A stretch of DNA of 64,000 nucleotides from Roseiarcus sp963709185 (lineage in GTDB: Bacteria > Pseudomonadota > Alphaproteobacteria > Rhizobiales > Beijerinckiaceae), in the NCBI GenBank assembly GCA_963709185.1, contig CAVPVQ010000024.1, positions 620,001 through 684,000 of the forward strand, in the 5' to 3' direction. Made by a program: the position numbers and the translations under genes. The notes under the pieces are model-generated. The model made no database searches and was not told the DNA's origin. It saw only the letters and a list, made by a program, of their open reading frames with translations. Positions 37,674 to 46,683 of the stretch are shown here, in pieces (the stretch's first letter is position 1; every line of letters starts with the position of its first letter).

Positions 37674-38063
37674 TCAGACAGGCACGCCAACCTTCCTCAG
37701 GAGTTCGAACTGGACGGTGAAATTGCGCAGGTTCTGCATCAGCGCCAGCGTATTGCCTTCGATTTTGAGGTCCTCGCGGAAGCTCGCCGCCCATATGCCG
37801 TGAAAATGCGGCCTCGGCACGGGCCGACCGAATTCCCGCCAACTGGCCGCGCTCGCCCGCAGGGCGAAATCATAGGCGTCGAGGGGCGCGGGATTGATGT
37901 TGATGTTCTTCACCTTTCCGTCGTGCATCTCGATGATGAACTTCGCCTCGCCCATGTCGTACATGAAGCTGCAGGTGTAGTACTTGCCCATCGCGGCGAT
38001 GGTGGCGTCGCTGTCCGTCGCGGACTTGAATTTGCCGGCCCAATGTTTGAGATCCAAAGCCAT
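37674..38063 (-). CDS. Small SCP2-like protein
   Basis: 129 residues. The pattern K-F-I-I-E-M-H-D-G-K-V-K-N-I, then a middle W-R-E-F-G and a C-terminal L-K-I-E-G-N-T-L-A-L-M-Q-N-L segment, resembles SCP2/sterol-carrier domains, which bind hydrophobic ligands. This is recognised by pattern only. Ribosome site GAGG precedes ATG 38063. It is the first gene of the set with the alpha/beta-hydrolase and lactonase, so it may hold or deliver a hydrophobic substrate. Confidence 0.65.
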   Translation of the reverse strand: MALDLKHWAGKFKSATDSDATIAAMGKYYTCSFMYDMGEAKFIIEMHDGKVKNININPAPLDAYDFALRASAASWREFGRPVPRPHFHGIWAASFREDLKIEGNTLALMQNLRNFTVQFELLRKVGVPV

Positions 38064-38319
38064 CGCCTCATCTTTCTTGCGTAGCAATGCATGCGACCGT
38101 CGCGAACGCGTCGCCCAAAACGCCCGGACGCCAACGATTGAGTTGGGAAGCCGCGACGCCGGCGAAAATCCAGCGCCAGGGGACGACCATGGTCGTCGCA
38201 GCGCAATATCGCGACCCGCGCATGGTTTCCTCCCTCCACCCGGACGGCGGCTTGTCGCTCGTCCGGCGGTCTGTCGCTCCCGCCCGAAAGAATTCCGACG
38301 GCTTCTTGGCAAGACCACT
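38064..38319. other. Intergenic region between divergent SCP2-like and IclR genes
   Basis: No gene. Together with the operator at 38320-38337 it forms a 339-base divergent promoter region. Frames present are antisense shadows or low complexity. Confidence 0.45.
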
Positions 38320-38337
38320 CGTTCACTATATTGAACG
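38320..38337. promoter_or_regulatory. IclR-type operator in divergent promoter
   Basis: CGTTCA-N6-TGAACG, an 18-bp perfect 6-bp inverted repeat, 65 bases upstream of the IclR gene. A close relative, CGTTCG-N6-TGAACG, lies at 39361-39378 ahead of the sugar transporter operon. The two sites flank the IclR gene. Confidence 0.62.
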
Positions 38338-38402
38338 ATGATCGACGGATTGGATAGTGCATTTTCGCATTTAGACGTCAAGATGCGGCGACGGGCGGAA
38401 CG

Positions 38403-39269
38403 ATGTCTGAGGGCGGTGCGATGGAGCGCGAGGTCGCGCAGCTCAAAAATGTACCGGCGGTCGCCCGCGCGCGCGCCGTCCTGGACATGGTGTCGGACTA
38501 CGAACCGCCGCTGACGGTTTCGGAAATCGCGCGCCGATTGGGTCTGCCCAAGAGCACCGTTCACGGCCTCTGCGCAACGCTGGTCAACCTTGGCCTCCTT
38601 TCGAGAACGACTGACAACGGCTTCAAGATCGGGCCTCACGTCATGCGGTGGGCCAACGCCTTCAACGCCCGCAGCGATGTGATCACCGAATTCGCAGGGC
38701 TCTGGGACGGGCTCGATGTTCTTTCCGGCGAGACGATCACGCTCTCGGTGTTGGAAGGCGCCGAGGTGGTCTATATCGCGTGTCGCAACAGCAGTTCGCC
38801 GCTCGGCGTCACGTTTCGTATCGGAATGCGCCTGCCGGCGCCTTTCACCGCCACCGGCAAGGCGATCCTCAGCACCTGGAGCGATGATCAGGTGCGCGGC
38901 ATCATGATCAACCGGTGGCCGGAACCGTTGACGGCCAATAGCGTGCGCCATATTGACGCGCTTGTGACGGAGTTGGCCGAAACGCGCGCACGCGGATTCT
39001 CGATCGACAACGGCCAGGTCAAGGATGGCATGTGGTGCTTCGGCATGCCTGTGCGCGACGCGGCCAACAAGGTCATCGCAGGCGTCGCGGTGAGCATATT
39101 GGCGACCCAGGTCGACCGACCAACGATTGACCTGGTCGCCGCCAACATCCGGAAGATCGCCGAGATTTTGTCGTTCCGACTGGGCGCGGCGGGGCCGGTC
39201 TTCGGCAAGGCGGCGTCGCCGGGCGTCAGACCGTCATCGTCGACGGCGGTTGAAATCCAGCCTCGATGA
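38403..39269 (+). CDS. IclR-family transcriptional regulator
   Basis: 288 residues. The winged HTH is at about 20-75 (L-T-V-S-E-I-A-R-R-L-G-L-P-K-S-T-V-H-G-L), followed by the IclR effector domain with G-A-E-V-V-Y-I-A, the F-T-A-T-G-K-A-I-L segment and I-A-G-V-A-V-S-I. It is divergent from the SCP2/hydrolase/lactonase genes and just upstream of the long sugar-transport operon. Sites at 38320 and 39361 suggest it controls both and itself. Confidence 0.88.
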   Translation: MSEGGAMEREVAQLKNVPAVARARAVLDMVSDYEPPLTVSEIARRLGLPKSTVHGLCATLVNLGLLSRTTDNGFKIGPHVMRWANAFNARSDVITEFAGLWDGLDVLSGETITLSVLEGAEVVYIACRNSSSPLGVTFRIGMRLPAPFTATGKAILSTWSDDQVRGIMINRWPEPLTANSVRHIDALVTELAETRARGFSIDNGQVKDGMWCFGMPVRDAANKVIAGVAVSILATQVDRPTIDLVAANIRKIAEILSFRLGAAGPVFGKAASPGVRPSSSTAVEIQPR

Positions 39270-39315
39270 TTGTGGAGCGTCCGGCCGCCTTCCGCCTGAG
39301 CCCGCCCGCCTTCCC

Positions 39316-39378
39316 TTGACGGCTCTGCGCGTTCTCTGCATAGTTCATTCAGCCGATAGTCGTTCGACAAATTGAACG
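39316..39378 (+). promoter_or_regulatory. Promoter and IclR-type operator for the 15-kb operon
   Basis: TTGACG (39316-39321), a 17-base spacer and CATAGT (39339-39344) form a sigma-70-like promoter with a start expected near 39351. The palindrome CGTTCG-N6-TGAACG at 39361-39378 lies just downstream, where a repressor would block elongation. Confidence 0.6.
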
Positions 39379-39459
39379 ACGACGGACATTGATCCGTCTT
39401 GGCGAGAGAAGGCCGCCCTCCGCAACGGCGGCCAACGGGGAAACGCAGGGAGTGTTGTG

Positions 39460-40632
39460 ATGAATGCTGTGGGCAGGATAGCGTTCGCTTTGGGCGCATT
39501 TGTCGGCCTGTTGACGCCTGTCGCGGCGGCGGGGCTCGACGATATTCCGGCGGCGATTCGCGAGCGGCTGTACAATCCCAAGATGATCGATCCCGTCCAG
39601 CCGATCGGACCCAGCGCCTACGTCAATTGGAAGCCGAAGCACGGTCCGCCGTGGACGATCGGCTACGCCAGCTCATACGCCGGCAATACCTGGCGCGCCG
39701 CGGTCATGAATGAATTGCAGAATGATCTCATTCCCCAGTGGAAAAAATTGGGTCTTCTGAAAGACGTGATCATCACCCAGTCCAACCTCGACGACGCCAC
39801 CCAGATTCAACAGATACGCCAGCTTGTCGATCAGGGCGTCGACGCGATCATCGTGTGCTCCTCCAATCCGACCGCCCTCAATCAAAGTGTAAAATACGCC
39901 TATGACCACGGCGTGCCGACGTTTTCGCTGACCGGCTTCCTCACCTCGCCGTACAGCGTGAACTCCTCGGTCAATTACCAGCTCGCCGGCTTCGAGCTTG
40001 GCAAATGGCTGGCCGATCAGGTGGGCGGCAAGGGCGATGTCATGGTCGTCGCCGGCATCCCCGGCACGTCCGCCTCCGACTCGCAGGACCGCGGGGTGAA
40101 GGCCGGACTTGCGACCGCTCCCGGCGTCAAGATCGTCGGCGAAGTCGCGGGCATGTGGACCGATCAGGTTGCGCAGGGCGAAGTGCAGAAGTGGCTGGCC
40201 ACCAATCCAGGTCGGCTGGACGGAATCGTGGTTCAATCGGCCGCGGAACTTGGGGTGTTGCGCGCGATGCTGCAGTCTGGCCGCGATATGGTGCCGATCG
40301 CGATCGGCGGCGAACTCGGGGCGCTGTGCTACTGGCGCCAGAATCCGAAGTTCATCTCGGCTTCGTACCAGGTATGGCCGCCAGCCGACGAAATGGCGCT
40401 CATCTGGAACATCATGATGCGCACGCTCGAGGGTCAAGGCCCGAAGATTCAGTCGGTCATGCTCGATCCCATCAAGCTGACCTATGCGGACATCGAAAAG
40501 GCGCTGCCCGCCAACTGCGCCACCGATATGCCTGGGTGGCTTTCGGTGGGCGCGGCCAAATGGGGCGGCGACCCGGCCTTCCTCGACAATTTCTTCGTCC
40601 ATCCGGCTGATCCGGCGGCTTACAAGCCCTGA
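39460..40632 (+). CDS. Sugar ABC transporter substrate-binding protein, copy 1
   Basis: 390-residue periplasmic binding protein of the ribose/galactose-binding type (Peripla_BP_4). The Sec signal covers residues 1-24 with probable cleavage at V-A-A-A. The mature protein carries W-T-I-G-Y-A-S-S-Y-A-G-N-T-W-R, a D-A-I-I-V-C-S-S-N-P-T-A-L segment and G-L-A-T-A-P-G. It is almost the same as the next gene product (by eye about nine in ten residues). The start is ATG 39460. First gene of a run that continues to 54487, behind an IclR-type operator. The sugar or polyol it binds is not known. Confidence 0.9.
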   Translation: MNAVGRIAFALGAFVGLLTPVAAAGLDDIPAAIRERLYNPKMIDPVQPIGPSAYVNWKPKHGPPWTIGYASSYAGNTWRAAVMNELQNDLIPQWKKLGLLKDVIITQSNLDDATQIQQIRQLVDQGVDAIIVCSSNPTALNQSVKYAYDHGVPTFSLTGFLTSPYSVNSSVNYQLAGFELGKWLADQVGGKGDVMVVAGIPGTSASDSQDRGVKAGLATAPGVKIVGEVAGMWTDQVAQGEVQKWLATNPGRLDGIVVQSAAELGVLRAMLQSGRDMVPIAIGGELGALCYWRQNPKFISASYQVWPPADEMALIWNIMMRTLEGQGPKIQSVMLDPIKLTYADIEKALPANCATDMPGWLSVGAAKWGGDPAFLDNFFVHPADPAAYKP

Positions 40633-40660
40633 GCATTGATATCGATCGGGGCCTCGCGGA

Positions 40661-40677
40661 CGAGGGATTCACCCTCG
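40661..40677 (+). promoter_or_regulatory. Intercistronic hairpin between duplicated binding-protein genes
   Basis: CGAGGG-ATTCA-CCCTCG forms a 6-bp perfect stem without a T-run. A related segment (GCCTCGCG, then ACGAGGGATTC) recurs after copy 2 at 41909-41933, so the duplication unit includes this spacer. Such hairpins often stabilise the upstream message so that binding protein is made in excess. Confidence 0.5.
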
Positions 40678-40716
40678 CGGCGGAAGCCCGAATGGGGAAG
40701 CGCAAGGAGAGATCAC

Positions 40717-41889
40717 ATGAAAGCTTTGAGCAAGATAGCGCTCGCGCTGGGCGCGGTATTCAGCCTTTCAGCGCCGGTCGTCGCGGCGGGGCTAAGCGAT
40801 ATCCCCGCGGATGTCCGCGACAGGCTCTATGATCCCAAGATGATCGACCCGGCGCAGCCGATCGGGCCCAGCGCCTATGTCGACTGGAAGCCGAAGCACG
40901 GGCCGCCATGGACGATCGGCTACGCCAGTTCGTACGCCGGAAACACCTGGCGCGCCGCGGTCATGACCCACCTCCAGTCCGACATCATTCCCAAGTGGAA
41001 GAAACTCGGATTGCTGAAGGACGTGGTCATCACCCAGTCCAACCTCGACGACGCGACGCAAATCCAGCAGATGCGTCAACTCGTGGATCAGGGCGCGGAC
41101 GCCATCATCGTGTGCTGCTCGAACCCGACCGCCCTCAACCAGAGCGTCAAATACGCTTATGATCACGGCGTGCCGACTTTCTCGCTCACCGGCTATTTGA
41201 CGTCCCCCTACAGCGTGAACGCCTCGGTCAACTACCAGCTCGCGGGCTACCAGCTTGGCAAATGGCTGACCGACCAGGTGGGCGGCAAGGGCAACGTGAT
41301 GGTCGTCGAGGGCATCCCGGGCACATCGGGGTCCGATTCCCAGGACCGCGGTGTGAAAGCGGGGCTCGCCACCGCCTCCGGCGTCAAGATCGTCGGCGAT
41401 GTCGCGGGCATGTGGACCGATCAGGTCGCGCAGGGCGAAGTGCAGAAGTGGCTGGCGACCAATCCGGGCCAGCTCGACGGCATCGTCGTGCAATCGGCGG
41501 CGGAACTCGGCGTTCTGCGCGCTCTCCAGCAGTCGGGCCGCGATATGATCCCTGTCGCAATCGGCGGCGAACTCGGAGCGCTGTGCTATTGGCGCCAGAA
41601 TCCGAAATACATTTCCGCCTCCTATCAGGTCTGGCCGCCGGCGGATGAGTTTGCGCTGATATGGAACATCATGATGCGCACGCTCGAGGGCCAAGGCCCC
41701 AAGGTCCAGTCGATTATGGTCGATCCGATCAAACTGACCTACCCGGACATCGAAGCGGCGATCCCCGCCAACTGCAGCATGGACAACGACGGTTGGCTTT
41801 CCGTGGGAGAGGCCAAATGGGGCGGCGACCCGGCCTTCCTTGACAATTTCTTCACGCACCCGGCCAATCCGGAAGCTTACAAGCCCTGA
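40717..41889 (+). CDS. Sugar ABC transporter substrate-binding protein, copy 2
   Basis: 390-residue paralogue of the preceding gene, with Sec signal at residues 1-24 and the same domain layout and ligand-site segments. The ribosome site is AAGGAGAGATCAC before ATG 40717. Differences from copy 1 cluster in a few surface stretches, plus changes such as C-S-S-N-P to C-C-S-N-P, so the ligand range may differ slightly. Tandem duplication of a binding-protein gene in a single transporter operon is uncommon. Confidence 0.9.
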   Translation: MKALSKIALALGAVFSLSAPVVAAGLSDIPADVRDRLYDPKMIDPAQPIGPSAYVDWKPKHGPPWTIGYASSYAGNTWRAAVMTHLQSDIIPKWKKLGLLKDVVITQSNLDDATQIQQMRQLVDQGADAIIVCCSNPTALNQSVKYAYDHGVPTFSLTGYLTSPYSVNASVNYQLAGYQLGKWLTDQVGGKGNVMVVEGIPGTSGSDSQDRGVKAGLATASGVKIVGDVAGMWTDQVAQGEVQKWLATNPGQLDGIVVQSAAELGVLRALQQSGRDMIPVAIGGELGALCYWRQNPKYISASYQVWPPADEFALIWNIMMRTLEGQGPKVQSIMVDPIKLTYPDIEAAIPANCSMDNDGWLSVGEAKWGGDPAFLDNFFTHPANPEAYKP

Positions 41890-41936
41890 GCGCCGACATT
41901 CGTTGACGCCTCGCGAACGAGGGATTCGCCCCGAAG

Positions 41937-43793
41937 ATGTCCGTCGCGTCGCCGCAAGGCCAAGTTATCGACAAGGCGGCCGTCGCTGCTCACTCCGCGA
42001 CGGCCGCCAGCAACGCGGCCATCAGCGTCGTCGGGCTGAAGAAATTCTTTGGGGTGACGAGAGCGCTCGACGGTTGCAACTTCAGCGCCAATCTCGGCGA
42101 GATCCACGCCATCGTCGGGGGCAACGGCTGCGGCAAGAGCACGCTGGCCAAAGTCCTGTCGGGTGTCTTGCCGGCTGACGGCGGTCGCGTGACCGTGTTG
42201 GGCCGCGCTCCTGCGAGCCCGCACGAGGCCCGTGATCTGGGCGTCGCGACGGTGTTTCAGGAGGTGCTGGTCGCCGACGATTGTTCGGTCGTCGACAATC
42301 TTTTCATGGGGTCGGACGGCTTGTTCTCCCAATCGATGTCTTCGGCGGCCAAGATCAAGGCCGCCGCGGCGCTGATGGCGGAACTGACGGGGACTCGAGT
42401 CGACGTCCAGGGCCTCGTCGGCCTGTTCCCGCTCAGTCTGAAACAATGGATCACGATTGGCCGCGCGTTGTTGCGAAAGCCCAAAATCCTGATCCTTGAC
42501 GAATCGTCGGCCGCGCTCGATCTCGATTCAACCGAGCGATTGTTCGCCAAAATGCGGGAGCTTCGCGAGGCCGGATCGGCGGTGCTGATTGTGACGCATC
42601 GCATCGCCGAGCTGATCCGCATCAGCGACCGCGCGACGGTGCTTCGCGATGGCCGCGATGTCGGCGTTCTGGAAAAGCGGGACATCACCGAGAAGAATCT
42701 TCTCGCACTGATGACCGGCCACGCCGACGACGCCGCGGCGGAGCGTTCGGCGCACGAGCGGACGCCGCGCAGCGAAATCGTGCTCAAAGCCCGAGGCCTT
42801 CGCGTTTGGCCGGGCGGCGGCTCGACCGACTTTGAACTTTACCGGGGCGAGATCGTCGGCGTCGCCGGCCTGGACGGTCAGGGGCAAAGCGAGTTCGTGC
42901 GCGTTCTGGCTGGAATCCAGGCGGCCTATGAAGGGGTGCCGGAGGTCCGCCTTCCCGACGGCGGTTTTGCGCCGATCCGCAGGCTCGACGAAGCGGTCGC
43001 GCACGGCGTGTCCTATGTGTCTGGAGATCGAAAGCGCGAAGGCGCTTTCGCCAACCTCAGCATTTTCGAGAACATGCTCCTGCCGCTGTATCGCGCGAGG
43101 TCACGCGGCGGCAAGATCGGCGTCATCGATTGGATTTCCCTGGAGGCGATCTTCAATTGGGAGGCGCAAAACCTGCAAATTCGAATGGGCGGCCGAGACG
43201 ACAAGATAACCTCGCTGAGCGGCGGCAATCAGCAAAAAGTGCTTATCGGTCGAGGCTTTGCGACGAACCCGGACATCATGATTCTCAACGATCCGGCGCG
43301 AGGCATCGACGTCAGCGCAAAGTCCGAACTTTACCGCCATCTCGGGAATTTCGCGGCGCAAGGCAAATCCGTGGTCTACATGTCGAGCGAACTCGAGGAG
43401 TTTATCGGCTTCTGTTCGCGCGTCATCGTTTTCAGGGCCGGCGCCATTTTCGAGACTTTCGAGGCTGCCGAGCTTCACCCGTCGACCATCCTTGAAGCGA
43501 TGTTCGGTCAACCAAGAGGCATGATGGCGGGCGCCTTCGGCGCGGACGGCGTCACGAGCGCCCCGGTGGCCGGCCGCCGTGGCGGACCGCCGGCGCCTGA
43601 GGTTTCCCCCGGTCGCGCCGGATCGCCGGCGCGCAGCAAGGCCCCGCCGCTCAACGACAGGGCGGAAGCGATGACGGGTCCCCAAGCGTCGCCGCCGTGG
43701 ATCGGAAGCCGGCGCCCGCTCGCTTTCGATGACGAGCAACGCCGCGGCCCGGTCGCCACTATTCCTCCATGGCCCTCTCGGCGCGACAGTTGA
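41937..43793 (+). CDS. Sugar ABC transporter ATPase with two ABC domains (RbsA/MglA-like)
   Basis: 618-residue double ATPase. Domain 1 has Walker A G-G-N-G-C-G-K-S-T (about residues 60-68) and Walker B I-L-I-L-D-E-S. Domain 2 has the usual degenerate Walker A G-L-D-G-Q-G-Q-S-E and an intact signature L-S-G-G-N-Q-Q-K near residue 425. The last 90 residues are a proline/glycine/arginine-rich tail with no family match and unusual for RbsA proteins. The stop is one base before the first permease start. Confidence 0.9.
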   Translation: MSVASPQGQVIDKAAVAAHSATAASNAAISVVGLKKFFGVTRALDGCNFSANLGEIHAIVGGNGCGKSTLAKVLSGVLPADGGRVTVLGRAPASPHEARDLGVATVFQEVLVADDCSVVDNLFMGSDGLFSQSMSSAAKIKAAAALMAELTGTRVDVQGLVGLFPLSLKQWITIGRALLRKPKILILDESSAALDLDSTERLFAKMRELREAGSAVLIVTHRIAELIRISDRATVLRDGRDVGVLEKRDITEKNLLALMTGHADDAAAERSAHERTPRSEIVLKARGLRVWPGGGSTDFELYRGEIVGVAGLDGQGQSEFVRVLAGIQAAYEGVPEVRLPDGGFAPIRRLDEAVAHGVSYVSGDRKREGAFANLSIFENMLLPLYRARSRGGKIGVIDWISLEAIFNWEAQNLQIRMGGRDDKITSLSGGNQQKVLIGRGFATNPDIMILNDPARGIDVSAKSELYRHLGNFAAQGKSVVYMSSELEEFIGFCSRVIVFRAGAIFETFEAAELHPSTILEAMFGQPRGMMAGAFGADGVTSAPVAGRRGGPPAPEVSPGRAGSPARSKAPPLNDRAEAMTGPQASPPWIGSRRPLAFDDEQRRGPVATIPPWPSRRDS

Positions 43794-43794
43794 G

Positions 43795-45189
43795 ATGAGC
43801 GCCGTCGCCTCGCCTGTCGCCGAGCCGGTTCAATCCCAGCGCCGCTCTTCCACCGGCAGCATGTATCTGCTCGTGCCGATCCTGCTGTTCTTCCTGCTTC
43901 TGCTCGTCGCGGTGCTACGCAGTCCCCGGCTGGTCGCCGCCAGCGGCATCGGCAGCGCGGTCATCGTCGCCGTGCCGCTGATTCTGGCGACCTACGCGTT
44001 GATGGCGTCGACCCTCTCCGGCCGCGGCACGGTCGATCTGTCGATTGGCCCCCTCATCGGCTTCATCAACGTCACGCTCATCCAGATCTATGGCGCCGGC
44101 GGCTTGCAATCGCCGGCCGCGTTCATCCTCTACGCGATCGCGGCGGGCGTGGCCTACCAGATTCTGATGGGGCTGATCATCGTCTACGTGCGCGTGCAGC
44201 CGATCATCGTCGCGCTGAGCGGATATCTGGCGCTCTCCGGGATCAATCTGGTGATCCTGCCGCGCCCGGGCGGCACGGCGCCGGAATGGATGCAGTCATG
44301 GGGATTGGGCATCCAGGTTTTTTCGCCGGTCCTGATCATTCTTCTCCTGGCGACCGCCGCCTGGATCGCTTTTACGCAGACCGCATTTTATGGCCACCTT
44401 CGATTGATGGGATCGGACGAGCGCGCCGCCTATACGAGCGGCGTGCGCATCACGATCGTCCGGCTCGGCGCCCACGTCATATCGGGTGTCTTCGCGGCGC
44501 TTTCGGCAATCTGCTTCACCGCATTGATCGGCTCCGGCGACCCCAACCAGGGCACGCGCTACACGCTGGTCGCCGTCACCGCGCTGGTGCTTGGCGGCGC
44601 GAGCCTGTCGGGCGGACGCGGCAGCGTCATTGGAACGCTGCTGGGCGCTGTGAACATCTATCTCATAACCTATGTGCTCTCGACCTTCAGCTTCGGCGCG
44701 GTGCAGAGCTTTGTCACCGACCTGTGCTACGGCGTTATTCTTGTCTTGTCCCTGCTGATCACCGTCGCGCTGCCGCACCTTCAGTCGCGGCTGCGATATG
44801 TGTCGCCGCTTCTTTTCTTCGTGGCGCTGTCCGTCGTCATCCTCGGCGTCATTCTTCATGTCACCTATGACTACGCCGCCCTCTCGACCGCGCAGAATGC
44901 CGCGTCGCTGGCGTCGGCGTCGCCGCCTTTTGTATTTGAGGCCGCGCCGACGGCGACGGTGGGCGTCGGGACGCCCCTCTACATCCGGGCGATCGTTTTT
45001 GCGGTGATCCTGATCGTTTCGATTCCCGTGCTGTTGCGCGCGCTGGTGTCGCAGTCGGGCCGCCAGACGCTCGGTCCGGTGGTGTTCGTCGTCGTCGCCG
45101 CGGCGTTGCTTCTCGGGGTCTACGCCGTCCGCCATCCCGATCGATTGGGAATCCTCCTCGGCCCCGCCGCGATCGCGAGGTCGCAATGA
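43795..45189 (+). CDS. Sugar ABC transporter permease (RbsC-like), first
   Basis: 464-residue inner-membrane permease of the ribose-type family (BPD_transp_2), longer than usual for RbsC (about 320) because of an extra C-terminal membrane segment. The family region S-G-R-G-T-V-D-L-S-I-G-P-L-I-G is near residue 82, and A-L-V-L-G-G-A-S-L-S-G-G-R-G-S near 270. The start ATG 43795 follows the ATPase stop directly. ATGA overlap with the second permease at 45186. Confidence 0.88.
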   Translation: MSAVASPVAEPVQSQRRSSTGSMYLLVPILLFFLLLLVAVLRSPRLVAASGIGSAVIVAVPLILATYALMASTLSGRGTVDLSIGPLIGFINVTLIQIYGAGGLQSPAAFILYAIAAGVAYQILMGLIIVYVRVQPIIVALSGYLALSGINLVILPRPGGTAPEWMQSWGLGIQVFSPVLIILLLATAAWIAFTQTAFYGHLRLMGSDERAAYTSGVRITIVRLGAHVISGVFAALSAICFTALIGSGDPNQGTRYTLVAVTALVLGGASLSGGRGSVIGTLLGAVNIYLITYVLSTFSFGAVQSFVTDLCYGVILVLSLLITVALPHLQSRLRYVSPLLFFVALSVVILGVILHVTYDYAALSTAQNAASLASASPPFVFEAAPTATVGVGTPLYIRAIVFAVILIVSIPVLLRALVSQSGRQTLGPVVFVVVAAALLLGVYAVRHPDRLGILLGPAAIARSQ

Positions 45190-46607
45190 GCATGCCGGCC
45201 GTCAATGTGATCGCTTCGACCCGGTCGCAATCGCCCTTGATCAAATGGCTTGGCCTGGTTGTGGCGGCGATCGTCTCGGGCGCGGGCGTGGCGCTTGGCT
45301 TCTGGCAGCAGATGCCCGCCCAGCAGGTCATCTTCTACGGCGCCGCGACATTCGCGCTTGTCGCGTGGCTTTGGCGCTTATACACGGCGCGGGCCGCCGA
45401 GGCCGGCGTCAGCGACCCGGTCGCCGGAACGCAGGTCGCGTTGGCGGAGTCCCGCTCGACGAGCAGCGAGTTTCGCGCTTTTGTCGTCAGGAACAGAGTC
45501 CTGATCGTCTGTGCGCTGGTTCTGATTCTCGCCTTCGCGATCGTCTCGGCGGCGTTTCCCGCCTTCTTCACCGTGATCAACATTATCTCGGCGCTGATCC
45601 TGCTGGCCTTGCTGATCCTGGCGATGACCGTCAGCAAGTTCATGGCGGAAAACCGCAGCGCCTTCATCGGCGTTACGGTGCTGGTCGGCCTGTTTGCCGT
45701 GGGCGCGATGCAAATCCCGGGCTTCTCGTCCGCCTTCAACATCAAGTCGATGCTGCTTTTCGCGTCGTTCCTGGGGCTGGCCTGCGTCGGTCAGACGCTG
45801 GTCGCGCTGCTTGGCGGGCTCGATCTGTCCATTCCGTTCGTGATCGGCGCCGCGAATGTGGGACTGCTTTACATTATTGGCCTGGGCGTCCCCTCCTGGA
45901 TCGCCGTCATCCTCGTCCTGCTGCTGGGCGCCCTGATTGGCGTGATCAACGGCTTCCTCAGTTTCCCGCTGCAGGGTCAGGCGCTCATCCTGACGCTCGG
46001 CACAGGCTTTGCCGTTTCCGGCGTCACGCAGATCCTGACCAGCATCGGCAGTTCTTTCGCCGGCAATGTTTTTGGCACGGTGCCCTTCTGGCTCAAGAAT
46101 ATCGCCGCCATGAATGGCACGATCCTCGGCCTCAAATTGCCGCCGGCGATCGTCATCTGGATCGCCGTCGCGATCTTCCTGATCCTGGGCATGCGCCACA
46201 CATATTATGGGCGCTATCTCTACGCTTTGGGCGGCAACCGGACCTCCGCCGCGCGTCTTTCGATTTCCGAGCGCAAATATTGGGTGGCGGTCTATGCGGT
46301 CAGCGGCTGCGTCTCGGCCTTGACCGGCGAGCTTCTGTTGGGGTGGAGCGGCGGCGGATTCATCGGCGTCGGCCAGCCCTATCTGTTCATGACGCTGGCG
46401 GCGGTGGTCGTCGGCGGCACGTCGCTGCTCGGCGGCTACGGCGGCTACGGCTTTACGGTTATCGGCGTCCTCGTCCTCCAGGTGCTGACCTCCTTTCTGG
46501 TCGGCATCGGCCTCAAGTTCGAATGGCAGCAATTCATTTTTGGCGTGCTGATCCTGCCAATGGTCGCCCTGTATGCCCGCTCGCCCCATGTGAGGTCACA
46601 GATATGA
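45186..46607 (+). CDS. Sugar ABC transporter permease (RbsC-like), second
   Basis: 473-residue permease of the same family with an N-terminal extension of about 120 residues that holds two extra helices. Family pieces are G-L-D-L-S-I-P-F-V-I-G-A-A-N near residue 215, R-Y-L-Y-A-L-G-G-N-R-T-S-A-A-R-L near 345 and V-V-G-G-T-S-L-L-G-G near 415. It overlaps the first permease by four bases. It is separated by only 76 bases from the rhodopsin homologue, with no terminator in between. Confidence 0.88.
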   Translation: MSMPAVNVIASTRSQSPLIKWLGLVVAAIVSGAGVALGFWQQMPAQQVIFYGAATFALVAWLWRLYTARAAEAGVSDPVAGTQVALAESRSTSSEFRAFVVRNRVLIVCALVLILAFAIVSAAFPAFFTVINIISALILLALLILAMTVSKFMAENRSAFIGVTVLVGLFAVGAMQIPGFSSAFNIKSMLLFASFLGLACVGQTLVALLGGLDLSIPFVIGAANVGLLYIIGLGVPSWIAVILVLLLGALIGVINGFLSFPLQGQALILTLGTGFAVSGVTQILTSIGSSFAGNVFGTVPFWLKNIAAMNGTILGLKLPPAIVIWIAVAIFLILGMRHTYYGRYLYALGGNRTSAARLSISERKYWVAVYAVSGCVSALTGELLLGWSGGGFIGVGQPYLFMTLAAVVVGGTSLLGGYGGYGFTVIGVLVLQVLTSFLVGIGLKFEWQQFIFGVLILPMVALYARSPHVRSQI

Positions 46608-46683
46608 GGGTCATATCGGCGACATCGCGGGTTCGAACCGCGGAGAGCGCCGCCACCCCTATTCCATCGAAAGGTTCCGGATC

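Noticed and set aside
46618..46660. tRNA-like T-arm (GGTTCGAACC in a GC-rich stem followed by CCGCCA) between permease and rhodopsin homologue
   Set aside because: No matching acceptor stem, anticodon arm or D-arm upstream, and a full tRNA would run into the permease coding region. A chance palindrome is simpler.
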